64,000 bases of DNA from JASLMY01 sp965226475 (GCA_965226475.1 CBDDDJ010000002.1:186001-250000), one strand, 5' to 3'. Counted from the first letter of the stretch, positions 48,780 to 57,700 are shown. The notes: generated from the sequence alone by a model not told the origin. A program made the numbers and translations.

Positions 48780-48795
48780 AGCCTCCGAACGGTTG
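48780..48795. repeat. 16-bp direct repeat flanking tandem IS (first of three)
   Basis: AGCCTCCGAACGGTTG occurs here, at 50201-50216 and at 51622-51637, i.e. before, between and after the two IS copies. It is probably the target duplication of the first insertion, copied when the element was tandemly duplicated. The third copy is followed by CCTCCGAACG, a partial repetition already in the target. Confidence 0.85.
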
Positions 48796-48875
48796 TGTCG
48801 CTAACACACGATATGACCGCCGTAGGTACCATGTGATCTGTCCGGTTTAGAACGTCGCCTTCGAGGAGGGCGGCG

Positions 48876-50057
48876 ATGAAGCGGGCCGAGGTGTTGCAAG
48901 GACTACGGCAGATGAAGTTCGAGGAGATTCTGGAGCGCGCGAAGCGGCGGCGACTGAGCCAGGCGGAGGCGGCGTCGATCCTGGGGATGAGCGAGCGAAC
49001 GTTCCGGCGCTGGCGGGGTCGCTTTGAGGCGGAAGGCGCGGAGGGTCTGTATGACCGCCGGCTGGGCAAGGTCTCGGGGCACCGGGTGCCGGTGGACACG
49101 GTGATGGAGGTTCTGGAGTTGTTCGACACGCGCTACTGGGACTTCACGGCCAAGCACTTCCACGAGAAGCTGCTCGATGAGCACGGCTTCACGCGGAGCT
49201 ACAACTGGGTCCGCCTGACGCTCCAGGCCCACGGGCGCAAACGTCCGGCACCGCGGCGAGGCGCGCACCGGCGCAAGCGGCCGCGCCGCGCCCTGCCCGC
49301 CATGATGCTGCACCAGGACGGCTCGACCCACCAATGGGTTCCCGGGCAGTGGTGGGACCTGATCGTCACCATGGATGACGCAACCAGCGAGATCTACTCG
49401 GCCTTCTTCGTCGACGAAGAGGGGACCATGAGCAGCTTCCGGGCCCTGGGCGAGGTGATCGAGGTCCGGGGGCTGTTCTGCTCGCTCTACGCCGACCGGG
49501 CCTCGCACTACTGGCACACGCCCGAGGCCGGCGGCAAGGTGGACAAGAACAACCCGACCCAGGTGGGCCGAGCCCTGGGCCAGCTGGGCATCGAACTGAT
49601 CCCGGCCTACTCCCCCGAGGCCCGGGGGCGCTCGGAGCGCATGTTCGCGACATTGCAGAATCGCCTGCCGCAGGAACTGCGCTTGGCCGCCATCACCACG
49701 ATGGCCGAGGCCAACGCGTTCCTGCGCGAGATTTATCTGCCCCGCCACAACGCCCGTTTCGCGGTGCCGGCCGAAGCCGAGGGCTCGGCCTTTGTCCCCT
49801 TCACCGGATCGCTCGACGACATCCTGTGCATCCAGGAGGACCGGATCGTCGGCAACGACAACACGGTGCGCTACAAGCGGCTGGTGCTGCAGATCCCGGA
49901 GGATCGCCACCGCCGCCATTACGTCAAGGCATCGGTGCGGGTCCACGAATACTCCGGCGGCACCCTGGCGGTCTTCCACGGCCCCCGCCGGCTGGCCCGA
50001 TATCAGGCCGACGGCACCGTCCTCGACGAAACCAAGAACAGCAGAGCGGCCGCGTGA
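48876..50057 (+). CDS. ISNCY-family transposase, copy 1
   Basis: 393 residues. Helix-turn-helix LSQAEAASILGMSERTFRRWRGRFEAEG near residue 30, then an integrase-type DDE core: MLHQDGSTHQWVPG, TMDDATSEIYSAFFVDEEG, SLYADRASHYW and YSPEARGRSERMFATLQNRLPQ with the Glu. The architecture resembles IS481/IS3-like cores; the family label ISNCY is from memory of similar proteins. ATG preceded by GGAGGGCGGCG. Confidence 0.88.
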   Translation: MKRAEVLQGLRQMKFEEILERAKRRRLSQAEAASILGMSERTFRRWRGRFEAEGAEGLYDRRLGKVSGHRVPVDTVMEVLELFDTRYWDFTAKHFHEKLLDEHGFTRSYNWVRLTLQAHGRKRPAPRRGAHRRKRPRRALPAMMLHQDGSTHQWVPGQWWDLIVTMDDATSEIYSAFFVDEEGTMSSFRALGEVIEVRGLFCSLYADRASHYWHTPEAGGKVDKNNPTQVGRALGQLGIELIPAYSPEARGRSERMFATLQNRLPQELRLAAITTMAEANAFLREIYLPRHNARFAVPAEAEGSAFVPFTGSLDDILCIQEDRIVGNDNTVRYKRLVLQIPEDRHRRHYVKASVRVHEYSGGTLAVFHGPRRLARYQADGTVLDETKNSRAAA

Positions 50058-50076
50058 ACCGCTTCGACGCGCGCCC

Positions 50077-50132
50077 GGCCTGTGGATAAGTGGACAACCC
50101 GCCACGGCGGGTTCCCCACTTATCCACAGGCC
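50077..50132. terminator. Long hairpin with inverted DnaA-box sequences (copy 1)
   Basis: Perfect 17-base arms (GGCCTGTGGATAAGTGG at 50077 and its complement at 50116) with an inner 8-bp stem (AACCCGCC/GGCGGGTT) and a two-base loop. Each arm contains TTATCCACA, the consensus DnaA box. It lies 20 bases after the transposase stop. Could end transcription or form a cruciform at the element end; the absence of a T-run argues against a simple terminator. Confidence 0.6.
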
Positions 50133-50296
50133 CAACAACCACAACAGAAGCGGTCAATTCATATGGTACATAAAGCGGTCAATTCGAAATGTTCTCGACA
50201 AGCCTCCGAACGGTTGTGTCGCTAACACACGATATGACCGCCGTAGGTACCATGTGATCTGTCCGGTTTAGAACGTCGCCTTCGAGGAGGGCGGCG

Positions 50297-51478
50297 ATGA
50301 AGCGGGCCGAGGTGTTGCAAGGACTACGGCAGATGAAGTTCGAGGAGATTCTGGAGCGCGCGAAGCGGCGGCGACTGAGCCAGGCGGAGGCGGCGTCGAT
50401 CCTGGGGATGAGCGAGCGAACGTTCCGGCGCTGGCGGGGTCGCTTTGAGGCGGAAGGCGCGGAGGGTCTGTATGACCGCCGGCTGGGCAAGGTCTCGGGG
50501 CACCGGGTGCCGGTGGACACGGTGATGGAGGTTCTGGAGTTGTTCGACACGCGCTACTGGGACTTCACGGCCAAGCACTTCCACGAGAAGCTGCTCGATG
50601 AGCACGGCTTCACGCGGAGCTACAACTGGGTCCGCCTGACGCTCCAGGCCCACGGGCGCAAACGTCCGGCACCGCGGCGAGGCGCGCACCGGCGCAAGCG
50701 GCCGCGCCGCGCCCTGCCCGCCATGATGCTGCACCAGGACGGCTCGACCCACCAATGGGTTCCCGGGCAGTGGTGGGACCTGATCGTCACCATGGATGAC
50801 GCAACCAGCGAGATCTACTCGGCCTTCTTCGTCGACGAAGAGGGGACCATGAGCAGCTTCCGGGCCCTGGGCGAGGTGATCGAGGTCCGGGGGCTGTTCT
50901 GCTCGCTCTACGCCGACCGGGCCTCGCACTACTGGCACACGCCCGAGGCCGGCGGCAAGGTGGACAAGAACAACCCGACCCAGGTGGGCCGAGCCCTGGG
51001 CCAGCTGGGCATCGAACTGATCCCGGCCTACTCCCCCGAGGCCCGGGGGCGCTCGGAGCGCATGTTCGCGACATTGCAGAATCGCCTGCCGCAGGAACTG
51101 CGCTTGGCCGCCATCACCACGATGGCCGAGGCCAACGCGTTCCTGCGCGAGATTTATCTGCCCCGCCACAACGCCCGTTTCGCGGTGCCGGCCGAAGCCG
51201 AGGGCTCGGCCTTTGTCCCCTTCACCGGATCGCTCGACGACATCCTGTGCATCCAGGAGGACCGGATCGTCGGCAACGACAACACGGTGCGCTACAAGCG
51301 GCTGGTGCTGCAGATCCCGGAGGATCGCCACCGCCGCCATTACGTCAAGGCATCGGTGCGGGTCCACGAATACTCCGGCGGCACCCTGGCGGTCTTCCAC
51401 GGCCCCCGCCGGCTGGCCCGATATCAGGCCGACGGCACCGTCCTCGACGAAACCAAGAACAGCAGAGCGGCCGCGTGA
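50297..51478 (+). CDS. ISNCY-family transposase, copy 2
   Basis: 393 residues, identical to the protein at 48876-50057 (HTH and DDE core as described there). Two intact transposase genes side by side double the dosage and could mobilise the whole tandem. Confidence 0.88.
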   Translation: MKRAEVLQGLRQMKFEEILERAKRRRLSQAEAASILGMSERTFRRWRGRFEAEGAEGLYDRRLGKVSGHRVPVDTVMEVLELFDTRYWDFTAKHFHEKLLDEHGFTRSYNWVRLTLQAHGRKRPAPRRGAHRRKRPRRALPAMMLHQDGSTHQWVPGQWWDLIVTMDDATSEIYSAFFVDEEGTMSSFRALGEVIEVRGLFCSLYADRASHYWHTPEAGGKVDKNNPTQVGRALGQLGIELIPAYSPEARGRSERMFATLQNRLPQELRLAAITTMAEANAFLREIYLPRHNARFAVPAEAEGSAFVPFTGSLDDILCIQEDRIVGNDNTVRYKRLVLQIPEDRHRRHYVKASVRVHEYSGGTLAVFHGPRRLARYQADGTVLDETKNSRAAA

Positions 51479-51497
51479 ACCGCTTCGACGCGCGCCC

Positions 51498-51553
51498 GGC
51501 CTGTGGATAAGTGGACAACCCGCCACGGCGGGTTCCCCACTTATCCACAGGCC
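51498..51553. terminator. Long hairpin with inverted DnaA-box sequences (copy 2)
   Basis: Second copy of the 17-base inverted repeat with TTATCCACA in each arm, 20 bases after the second transposase stop. Confidence 0.6.
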
Positions 51554-51693
51554 CAACAACCACAACAGAAGCGGTCAATTCATATGGTACATAAAGCGGT
51601 CAATTCGAAATGTTCTCGACAAGCCTCCGAACGGTTGCCTCCGAACGACACCGCGCGCGCCGTCTATGAAAAGCGAAAGGTAAGTGATGTGGC

Positions 51694-51769
51694 TGGTGAC
51701 CCCGGTGGGACTTGAACCCGACATCTCCGGCTTGAAAGGCCGGCGTCCTGACCTTTAGACTACGGGGCC
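51694..51769 (-). tRNA. tRNA-Glu (TTC)
   Basis: Folds as a full cloverleaf on the minus strand: acceptor GGCCCCG / CGGGGTC, D arm with GTCTAAAGGTCAGGAC, anticodon arm CCGGCCTTTCAAGCCGG (anticodon TTC), T arm TCGGGTTCAAGTCCCA(C) and an encoded CCA end. 76 bases. It lies 72 bases after the tandem IS, close to but not hit by it. Confidence 0.95.
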
Positions 51770-51806
51770 ACGTTGAGGGGCGAATTACGCGCTTCGAGGC
51801 GGAAAA

Positions 51807-53621
51807 TCAAGCCGATCTCGCGGCCTCTCCCTGAAAAATCCGGGCTTCGGGCGGCCAGGCCGCATCCTCGATCAGCAATTGTGCACCGCGCCGGCCCTGC
51901 CAATCGTCGGCCTGCAGTCGACCCGCCAAATGAAGCGGGCGGCCCCCGCTCTCCAGCAGCGCGCGGCCGACCGGGCCGTCGGCCGAGCGAAAGGCGATGC
52001 CCTTGAGGCGGCCGCCGCCGGCACCCGAGAGAATCACCCGCACATGATCGGCGCCGACCACGTCGGCCCGGACGACGTTGGCGTCGGCGATGGCGAAGCA
52101 GGGATCGGAATGACCGGCGCCGTAGGGCCCCGCCCGTTCCAGCGTGTCGACCAGATCGCGGGTCGCGCCACCCACCGAAAGCACGCCGTCGAGTTCCAGC
52201 GCCCGCGCCTCCAGGCGGCCCGCGCCGGCCTTCGCCAAACGCTCGCCCAAAAACGCGCGCAGCTCCTCGATGGCGTCCGCCTTCACCGTCAGGCCGGCCG
52301 CCATCGCGTGCCCGCCGCCCGCGAGCAGCAGGCCGGCCTGGCGCGCCGCCGTCACCGCCGCGCCGAGATCGATGCCGGACACCGAGCGGCCGGAGCCCTT
52401 GGCGATATCGCCGCGTACCGCGAGAACGAAGGCCGGACGACGGTATTCGTCCTTGAGGCGGCCGGCAACGATGCCGACCACGCCCTCGTGCCAGGCCTCC
52501 GCCGCGACAAGGACCAGAGGGGCGCCATGGGGCGTCGGCCGGGCCTGATCGCGCGCCGCCTCCAGCACCATGGCCTCGATCGCCCGGCGCTCGTCATTGA
52601 GATGGTCGAGGCGCTGGGCGATCGCCTCGGCCTCGACCGGGTCCTCGGTCGCCAGCAGCCGGGCGCCGAGGCCGGCCTCGCCTACCCGGCCCCCCGCGTT
52701 GATCCGGGGACCAAGGACGAAACCCAGGTGGTAGCTTCCCGGCCGGCCGTCGACACCGGCGACGTCGGCGAGCGCGCGAAGGCCCGGGTTCCGCCGCTCC
52801 CCCAGCACCTTCAGCCCTTGCGCGACGTAGACCCGATTGAGACCGGTGAGCGGCACCACGTCGCAGACGGTACCCAGTGCCACCAGGTCGAGCCATTGCA
52901 GCAGGTTGGGCTCGGGCCGCCCGGCGAACCAGCCGCGCTCCCGCAGGGCCCGGTTGAGCGCCACCAACAGCAGGAACACCAGGCCGACGGCGGCAAGCGT
53001 CCGGTGGGGCGAATTCTCATCGAGCCGGTTCGGATTGACCACGGCGTGCGCCACGGGCAGGCGCGGCTCGCTTTGATGATGGTCGATCACGATGACGTCG
53101 AGGCCGAGGCCGGCGGCCCCCGCCAAGGGCTCGAACGCGAGCGTGCCGCAATCGACGGTGACGACGACCCCAATCCCCTCCCCCGCCAGCTTCTCGAAGG
53201 CCGCCAGGTTGGGGCCGTAGCCCTCCTTCAGGCGATCGGGGATATAGACCCGAAGCGGCCTGCCAAGCGCGGCGAAGTAGCGCGCCAGCAGCGCGCTGGA
53301 AGTCGCCCCGTCGACGTCGTAGTCGCCGAAGACCGCGACCGCCTCGCCGGCCTGAACCGCTTCGGCCAGGCGGGCCGCCGCCGCCGGCATGTCCAGCAGA
53401 TGACCCGGGTCGGGGAGCATGTCGCGAAGCGTGGGGTTCAAGAACCCCTCTCCCGTCTCGAGCGTTACGCCGCGCCCCGCCAAGACCTGGCCGACGACGT
53501 CGGCGACGCCCAGGCGCTGGGCCAGCGTCGACGCCAGTCGTTCGTCCGCCGCGCGACGACGCCAGAGACGCCCGCCGAGCGAGCGCTCGATCCCGAGGAG
53601 GTGGCCCACCGTCTCTTTCAC
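51807..53621 (-). CDS. recJ: Single-stranded-DNA-specific exonuclease RecJ
   Basis: 604 residues. DHH phosphoesterase with GDYDVDGATSSALL, VVTVDCGTLAF, VIVIDHHQSEP and GPRINAGGRVGEAGLGA, and the DHHA1 motif GGGHAMAAGLTV; the OB-like end follows. Degrades single strands 5' to 3' in recombination and repair. Its ATG overlaps the stop of glpX by four bases, an order conserved in alphaproteobacteria. Confidence 0.96.
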   Translation of the reverse strand: MKETVGHLLGIERSLGGRLWRRRAADERLASTLAQRLGVADVVGQVLAGRGVTLETGEGFLNPTLRDMLPDPGHLLDMPAAAARLAEAVQAGEAVAVFGDYDVDGATSSALLARYFAALGRPLRVYIPDRLKEGYGPNLAAFEKLAGEGIGVVVTVDCGTLAFEPLAGAAGLGLDVIVIDHHQSEPRLPVAHAVVNPNRLDENSPHRTLAAVGLVFLLLVALNRALRERGWFAGRPEPNLLQWLDLVALGTVCDVVPLTGLNRVYVAQGLKVLGERRNPGLRALADVAGVDGRPGSYHLGFVLGPRINAGGRVGEAGLGARLLATEDPVEAEAIAQRLDHLNDERRAIEAMVLEAARDQARPTPHGAPLVLVAAEAWHEGVVGIVAGRLKDEYRRPAFVLAVRGDIAKGSGRSVSGIDLGAAVTAARQAGLLLAGGGHAMAAGLTVKADAIEELRAFLGERLAKAGAGRLEARALELDGVLSVGGATRDLVDTLERAGPYGAGHSDPCFAIADANVVRADVVGADHVRVILSGAGGGRLKGIAFRSADGPVGRALLESGGRPLHLAGRLQADDWQGRRGAQLLIEDAAWPPEARIFQGEAARSA

Positions 53622-54592
53622 GTCGCGGGCGCGCGGCGGGAGAGATCCTGCTGGGCCCGGATCCAGCGCACCGTGCCCGTTCGCGAGCGCATGACCACCG
53701 AATGGGTCGCGGCCGACGCCCGGGTCCGGCGCACGCCGTCGAGCATCGCACCCGAGGTAACGCCGGTGGCGGCGAAGATCACGTCGCCGCTCGCCATATC
53801 GTTGCGGTCGTATTTCCGGTTCAGGTCCTCGATGCCGACGGCGCGGGCGCGGGCGCGCTCGTCGTCGTTGCGGAACAGGAGTCGGGCCTGGATCTGCCCG
53901 CCGATGCAGCCAAGCGCAGCGGCGGCCAGCACCCCTTCGGGCGCGCCGCCGGAGCCCATGTAGATGTCGATTCCGGTCTCCGGCATCGCCGTCGCCATGA
54001 CGCCGTAGATGTCGCCGTCGCCGATCAGCTGGATCCGCGCGCCGGCCTCGCGCACCGCCTGGATCGCTTCCGCGTGGCGGGGCCGATCGAGGATGCAGGC
54101 GACGATGTCCGTGGGCTCTATCCCCTTCGCCTTCGCCAGGCTGGCGATATTCTCGGCCGGCGACGAGTCGAGGTCGACGACACCCTCCGGCAGGCCACCG
54201 CCGACGGCGACCTTGTCCATGTAGACGTCGGGCGCGTGCAGCAACGAACCGGCGGCACCCAGCGCCAGTACCGCCATCGCGTTCGGCAGGCCCTTGGCGG
54301 TGATGGTCGTGCCCTCGAGCGGGTCGAGGGCGATCGAGACTTCCGGCCCGTTGCCGGTACCCACCTTCTCGCCGATGTAGAGCATCGGCGCCTCGTCCCG
54401 CTCCCCCTCGCCTATGACGACGGTGCCATCAATTTCGATGGTGTTGAGAACACGGCGCATTTCGTCCACCGCGACCTGGTCGGCGGCTTTTTCATCGCCC
54501 CGCCCCATCATCGTCGAGGCCGCGATCGCCGCCGCCTCCGTCGCGCGCACCACTTCCAACGTCAGATGTCGATCGAGCGTCACCTCGGCCAT
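53618..54592 (-). CDS. glpX: Class II fructose-1,6-bisphosphatase
   Basis: 324 residues. GlpX family: ASTMMGRGDEKAADQVAVDEMR, GEGERDEAPMLYIGE (metal acids), LDPLEGTTITAKG, GSGGAPEGVLAAAALGCIGG and FAATGVTSGAMLDGVRR. Removes the C1 phosphate of fructose bisphosphate in gluconeogenesis. Cotranscribed with recJ. The upstream region (54593-54775) holds a pair of palindromic repeats that now separates it from hom. Confidence 0.95.
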   Translation of the reverse strand: MAEVTLDRHLTLEVVRATEAAAIAASTMMGRGDEKAADQVAVDEMRRVLNTIEIDGTVVIGEGERDEAPMLYIGEKVGTGNGPEVSIALDPLEGTTITAKGLPNAMAVLALGAAGSLLHAPDVYMDKVAVGGGLPEGVVDLDSSPAENIASLAKAKGIEPTDIVACILDRPRHAEAIQAVREAGARIQLIGDGDIYGVMATAMPETGIDIYMGSGGAPEGVLAAAALGCIGGQIQARLLFRNDDERARARAVGIEDLNRKYDRNDMASGDVIFAATGVTSGAMLDGVRRTRASAATHSVVMRSRTGTVRWIRAQQDLSRRAPAT

Positions 54593-54613
54593 CCGATCTC
54601 TTCCTCCCCGTCC

Positions 54614-54779
54614 CTAGTGTCCCGAATCGGAAGTTCGTAGCATTGATGGCGTGCGCCGAACGAACTTCCGATTCGATAAGGACACTAGCAGAATCATGAT
54701 TCTAGTGTGGTTTACGAATTTGAGGCTCCTCACGGAGCCTGCCCCAATAATCGGAGGAACTTCAAATCCACCACACTAG
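54614..54779. repeat. Palindromic repeat doublet B-A (right copy, inverted)
   Basis: Reverse complement of the doublet at 26-191. Module B 54614-54688 (CTAGTGTCCCGAATCGG ... GGACACTAG) and module A 54703-54778 (TAGTGTGG ... CCACACTA). About nine in ten bases agree with the left copy; the arms are best kept and the loops differ. It sits between glpX and hom, and its last CTA supplies the hom stop codon. Confidence 0.88.
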
Positions 54780-56071
54780 AGCGTTTCGATTCGAAGCATC
54801 TTCGGCGTCTCTTGCACAACCGGCAAAGCGCCGATCTGATCGAGCGCGCGGCCCATCGCCGCCGCCTCCGTTTCGTGCGTGATCAGGATCACCGTCACCG
54901 CCTCGCCGGGCGCGCGGCCGCGCTGCAGGAGCGACTCGATCGAGATCCGTTCATCCCTCAGGATCGCCGAGATCTCGGCGATGACGCCCGGCTGATCCAC
55001 CACCGAGAGACGGATGTAATAGGCACCGACACGACGATTCGCGTTCGCGCGCGGCAGCGCGTCGAGCGAGGCGGCCGGGATTGAGAAGGTCGGCAGCCGG
55101 CTGCCACGCGCGATGTCCATGATATCAGCGACCACGGCCGACGCCGTCGGCCCGGCGCCGGCGCCACGCCCCTCGTAGACCGAGCGGTCGACGAAATCGC
55201 CGTCGGCGATCACCGCGTTGAAGACCCCGTTGACGGCGGCGATCGGCGTCGTCTCGGCCACCATGCAGGGATGCACGTGCTGCTCGATCCCGTCCTCGGC
55301 CCGGCGCGCGATCGCCAGCAGCTTTATGCGATAGCCGAATTCGCGGGCGAAGGCGATGTCGGCCGCCTCCACCTCGCGGATACCCTCGATCGCGATGCCG
55401 CCGAAGTCGACCGGCGTGCCGAACGCGAGGCTCGCCAGAATCGCCAGCTTGTGGGCGGAGTCGACGCCGTCGATGTCGAAGCCGGGATCGGCTTCGGCGT
55501 AACCGAGCCTCTGGGCCTCGGCCAGGATCTCGGCGAAATCGCCGCCGGTCTCCTGCATTTCGGTCAGGATATAGTTGCAGGTGCCGTTCAGGATTCCATG
55601 GACGCTGTCGATGCGGTTGCCGGCGAGGCCCTCGCGCATCGCCTTGACGATCGGAATCCCGCCGGCCACGGCCGCCTCGTAGTTGAGTGCCACGCCCTTC
55701 GCCTCCGCCGCCAGCGCCAACGCCTGGCCGTGGCGCGCCAGCAGGGCCTTGTTGGCGGTGACCACGTCTCGGCCCCGCCCAATCGCGTTCTCGACCACGG
55801 CCTTGGCGATGCCGTCCTCGCCGCCGATCAGCTCGACCACCACGTCGAGGTCGGCCTCGGCGGCCATCCGGTCGGCTTCGTCGTACCATTCGAAGCCCGA
55901 TATATCGACGCCCCGATCCGTCGAGCGATCCCGGGCCGAGACGGCACGGATCGCCAGCGGGCGCCCGGCCCGCTTGGCCATCAAATCCCCATGGGCGGCG
56001 ATCAATTCCACCACACCGGCGCCGACCGTTCCAAGACCGGCGATCCCCAGTTTCATGGGCTCGGGCACCAT
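54776..56071 (-). CDS. hom: Homoserine dehydrogenase
   Basis: 431 residues from ATG 56071 (MVPEPMKLGIAGLG), which has AGGGGGG just upstream. NAD(P)-binding GIAGLGTVGAGVVEL, the catalytic region AAVAGGIPIVKAMREGLAGNRI, GILNGTCNYILTEM, AQRLGYAEADPGFDIDGVDSAHKL (active-site Lys and acids), and a C-terminal ACT domain for feedback control (YIRLSVVDQPGVIAEISAILRDE). Makes homoserine for threonine and methionine. The TAG stop is formed by the end of the adjacent palindromic repeat, so the original C-terminus may have been a few residues different. Confidence 0.95.
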   Translation of the reverse strand: MVPEPMKLGIAGLGTVGAGVVELIAAHGDLMAKRAGRPLAIRAVSARDRSTDRGVDISGFEWYDEADRMAAEADLDVVVELIGGEDGIAKAVVENAIGRGRDVVTANKALLARHGQALALAAEAKGVALNYEAAVAGGIPIVKAMREGLAGNRIDSVHGILNGTCNYILTEMQETGGDFAEILAEAQRLGYAEADPGFDIDGVDSAHKLAILASLAFGTPVDFGGIAIEGIREVEAADIAFAREFGYRIKLLAIARRAEDGIEQHVHPCMVAETTPIAAVNGVFNAVIADGDFVDRSVYEGRGAGAGPTASAVVADIMDIARGSRLPTFSIPAASLDALPRANANRRVGAYYIRLSVVDQPGVIAEISAILRDERISIESLLQRGRAPGEAVTVILITHETEAAAMGRALDQIGALPVVQETPKMLRIETL

Positions 56072-56171
56072 GTCCCCCCTTTGGATTGCTTCATGGGCAC
56101 CGTCGGAAACCGCTTCGCCGCCCGGCGTGGCGAGGTCGCTCGCCGGGGTCTTTATGACCGATTCGCCGAGC

Positions 56172-57638
56172 CTATTCGAGAAAGATCTCGACTCGCCGGT
56201 TCTCCGCTTCGCCCCCCGGCATGTTCTCGTAATAGCGCGGCCGGGCATCGCCGACCGCCTCCACGATCAGCCGTTCGGCCGCGACGCCCTGGCGCACCAA
56301 CTCGCGCGCGACAACGTTGGCGCGGTCGACCGAGACGTTGAAGTTGGCGCTGACGTGGCGGGCCTGACTCATGTTGCCGGTCCGGTGGCTCGCGTGACCG
56401 ACGATCCGCACATAGCCTTGGTAGTTCCTCAATCCCTCGGCCAAGCCGCCGAGCTCGCCCCGCGCCTTGGCGCCGAGGCCGCTGCGGCCATGGGTGAACA
56501 GCACCATCAGTGCCGGCCCGCCGGAAACCCCGGCGCTGGCACCGAAGACGGAGGGCGGCGGCGCGCCGGCCGCGCTGATCACCATCGTGCCGTCGGCGGT
56601 CATGGTCTGAGTGACATTGCCGGCCTCCTGTTGCGCGAGATTCCGCGCGTAGACCTGGCTCAGCAGGCTTTGGTCGTCCCCGATCGGCAGGTTCGGCGCG
56701 GACGCCACCCGGACGGCGGGCGGGGGATTGCCATAGGGAATGGCCGGCGGCGGCGCATCGGAGCCGGGCGTTGCCGTCGCCGAGGTGATTGGCGGCAGGG
56801 GCGGCGGCGCTTCGCCCCCCTCCCGGGGCGCATCGCCGGCGAGCGCGACCTCGCTGGCCGCTCCATCACTCGAGCCGATCGGTGGATAGGGCGGCGGCGG
56901 CGAGGTGACGATCGGCGGCACGGATTTGCCGCGTTCCGGGCGCGGGAATATCGCCGGCCCGGCGTCGCCCGGCCGCTGAACGATGCTGGGGACCGGGGAC
57001 GAGGTCGGCGACTCCGAAATGATCGGCGGCGGGGGAGCCGGCTGGGCCCCGGAATCGGCGGTCGCCACCGCCATCGTCGCATCCTTCGCCGGGGACTCGC
57101 TCACCGGCTTCTCGGCCATCGATTTTTCAACCGGGGGGCTTTCCGCCTCGCGCTCCTCCGCGACGGCGGGCGGCGGTGGCGGCGGGACCGGCGCCGCGGT
57201 ACGCGTCTCCGTGCTCGGCGGGGGCGGGGCCGGCGGCGCGGCGGGAGCCTCGGCCACCTTGACCTCCGGTTCCGGCGGCGGCAAGGCCGGCGGCGGTGGG
57301 GGTGCCGAAGCCGGGTTGGACCGAAGCGTCGTCTCGGTGTAGCGCGCGTTCTGGCGGTCCGCGGCCAGGCCGTCGGAAGCCGCCGCGCTCGTCGTTGGCG
57401 GGACTTCCGCCCTGGGCGCGGGCGCCACCTTTTCCGCCGCCGGCGCCGATCCGCCGGACTTCACGGGCGCGGACGCCGGGTCTTCCGAAAACAAATTGTC
57501 GTACCACGACGTAGGTTTCGCCCATTCCGGCGCGCCCGAGCAGCCGCCCAGCGCCAGCACCAGGGCCAGCGCCGAAGCCGGATTGGCCCGCCGGCCACGC
57601 CCGAAGGGGCCCGTCGTCATCGGATTCCTACCCATCAT
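56172..57638 (-). CDS. OmpA-family lipoprotein with long Pro-rich linker
   Basis: 488 residues from the ATG at 57638, which has GGGAGGAG upstream. Lipobox ALALVLALGGC gives an outer-membrane lipid anchor. Residues 60-330 are low-complexity Pro/Ala/Ser (PPPPPALPPPEPEVKVAEAP, VPPPPPPAVAEE, SPPPPYPPIG). The C-terminal ~110 residues are an OmpA-like peptidoglycan-binding domain: YVRIVGHASHRTGNM, RANVVARELVRQGVAAERL, VEAVGDARPRY and NRRVEIFL. Likely ties the outer membrane to the wall across a wide periplasm. It lies 100 bases upstream of hom. Confidence 0.87.
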   Translation of the reverse strand: MMGRNPMTTGPFGRGRRANPASALALVLALGGCSGAPEWAKPTSWYDNLFSEDPASAPVKSGGSAPAAEKVAPAPRAEVPPTTSAAASDGLAADRQNARYTETTLRSNPASAPPPPPALPPPEPEVKVAEAPAAPPAPPPPSTETRTAAPVPPPPPPAVAEEREAESPPVEKSMAEKPVSESPAKDATMAVATADSGAQPAPPPPIISESPTSSPVPSIVQRPGDAGPAIFPRPERGKSVPPIVTSPPPPYPPIGSSDGAASEVALAGDAPREGGEAPPPLPPITSATATPGSDAPPPAIPYGNPPPAVRVASAPNLPIGDDQSLLSQVYARNLAQQEAGNVTQTMTADGTMVISAAGAPPPSVFGASAGVSGGPALMVLFTHGRSGLGAKARGELGGLAEGLRNYQGYVRIVGHASHRTGNMSQARHVSANFNVSVDRANVVARELVRQGVAAERLIVEAVGDARPRYYENMPGGEAENRRVEIFLE

Positions 57639-57684
57639 GTCTCGCTCCTCCCATGAGCTCCGCGCCAAATTCCGACACTATTAT

Positions 57685-57700
57685 TGTGCAGTGCAGCATA
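57685..57700 (+). promoter_or_regulatory. Possible PhaR-type operator upstream of phaC
   Basis: TGTGCAGTGCAGCATA is a TGC-rich block between the divergent OmpA-lipoprotein gene and phaC. In Paracoccus and Rhodobacter the PHA regulator PhaR binds TGC-rich sites (CTGC-N3/4-GCAG). The match is suggestive only; no phaR gene is in the window. Confidence 0.35.

Larger units (their letters stand above)
48796..50200 (+). mobile_element. ISNCY-type element, tandem copy 1, 1405 bp
   Basis: Ends start TGTCGCTAACA and (complement) TGTCGAGAACA; similarity runs on for about 50 bp with two TGACCGC-like blocks and GTACCAT in each end, likely transposase sites. One transposase gene and a 56-base hairpin downstream of it. 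Identical in length to the copy at 50217-51621, one 16-bp repeat apart. Confidence 0.87.
50217..51621 (+). mobile_element. ISNCY-type element, tandem copy 2, 1405 bp
   Basis: Direct repeat of the preceding element, offset 1421 bases, with the same ends TGTCGCTAACA and TTCTCGACA. The intervening 16-bp repeat is shared. After it comes the third copy of AGCCTCCGAACGGTTG, then native sequence leading to tRNA-Glu. Confidence 0.87.

Noticed and set aside
50077..51553. DnaA boxes as a replication origin
   Set aside because: Both pairs are inside IS copies, there is no AT-rich unwinding region, and no dnaA/dnaN/parAB context.
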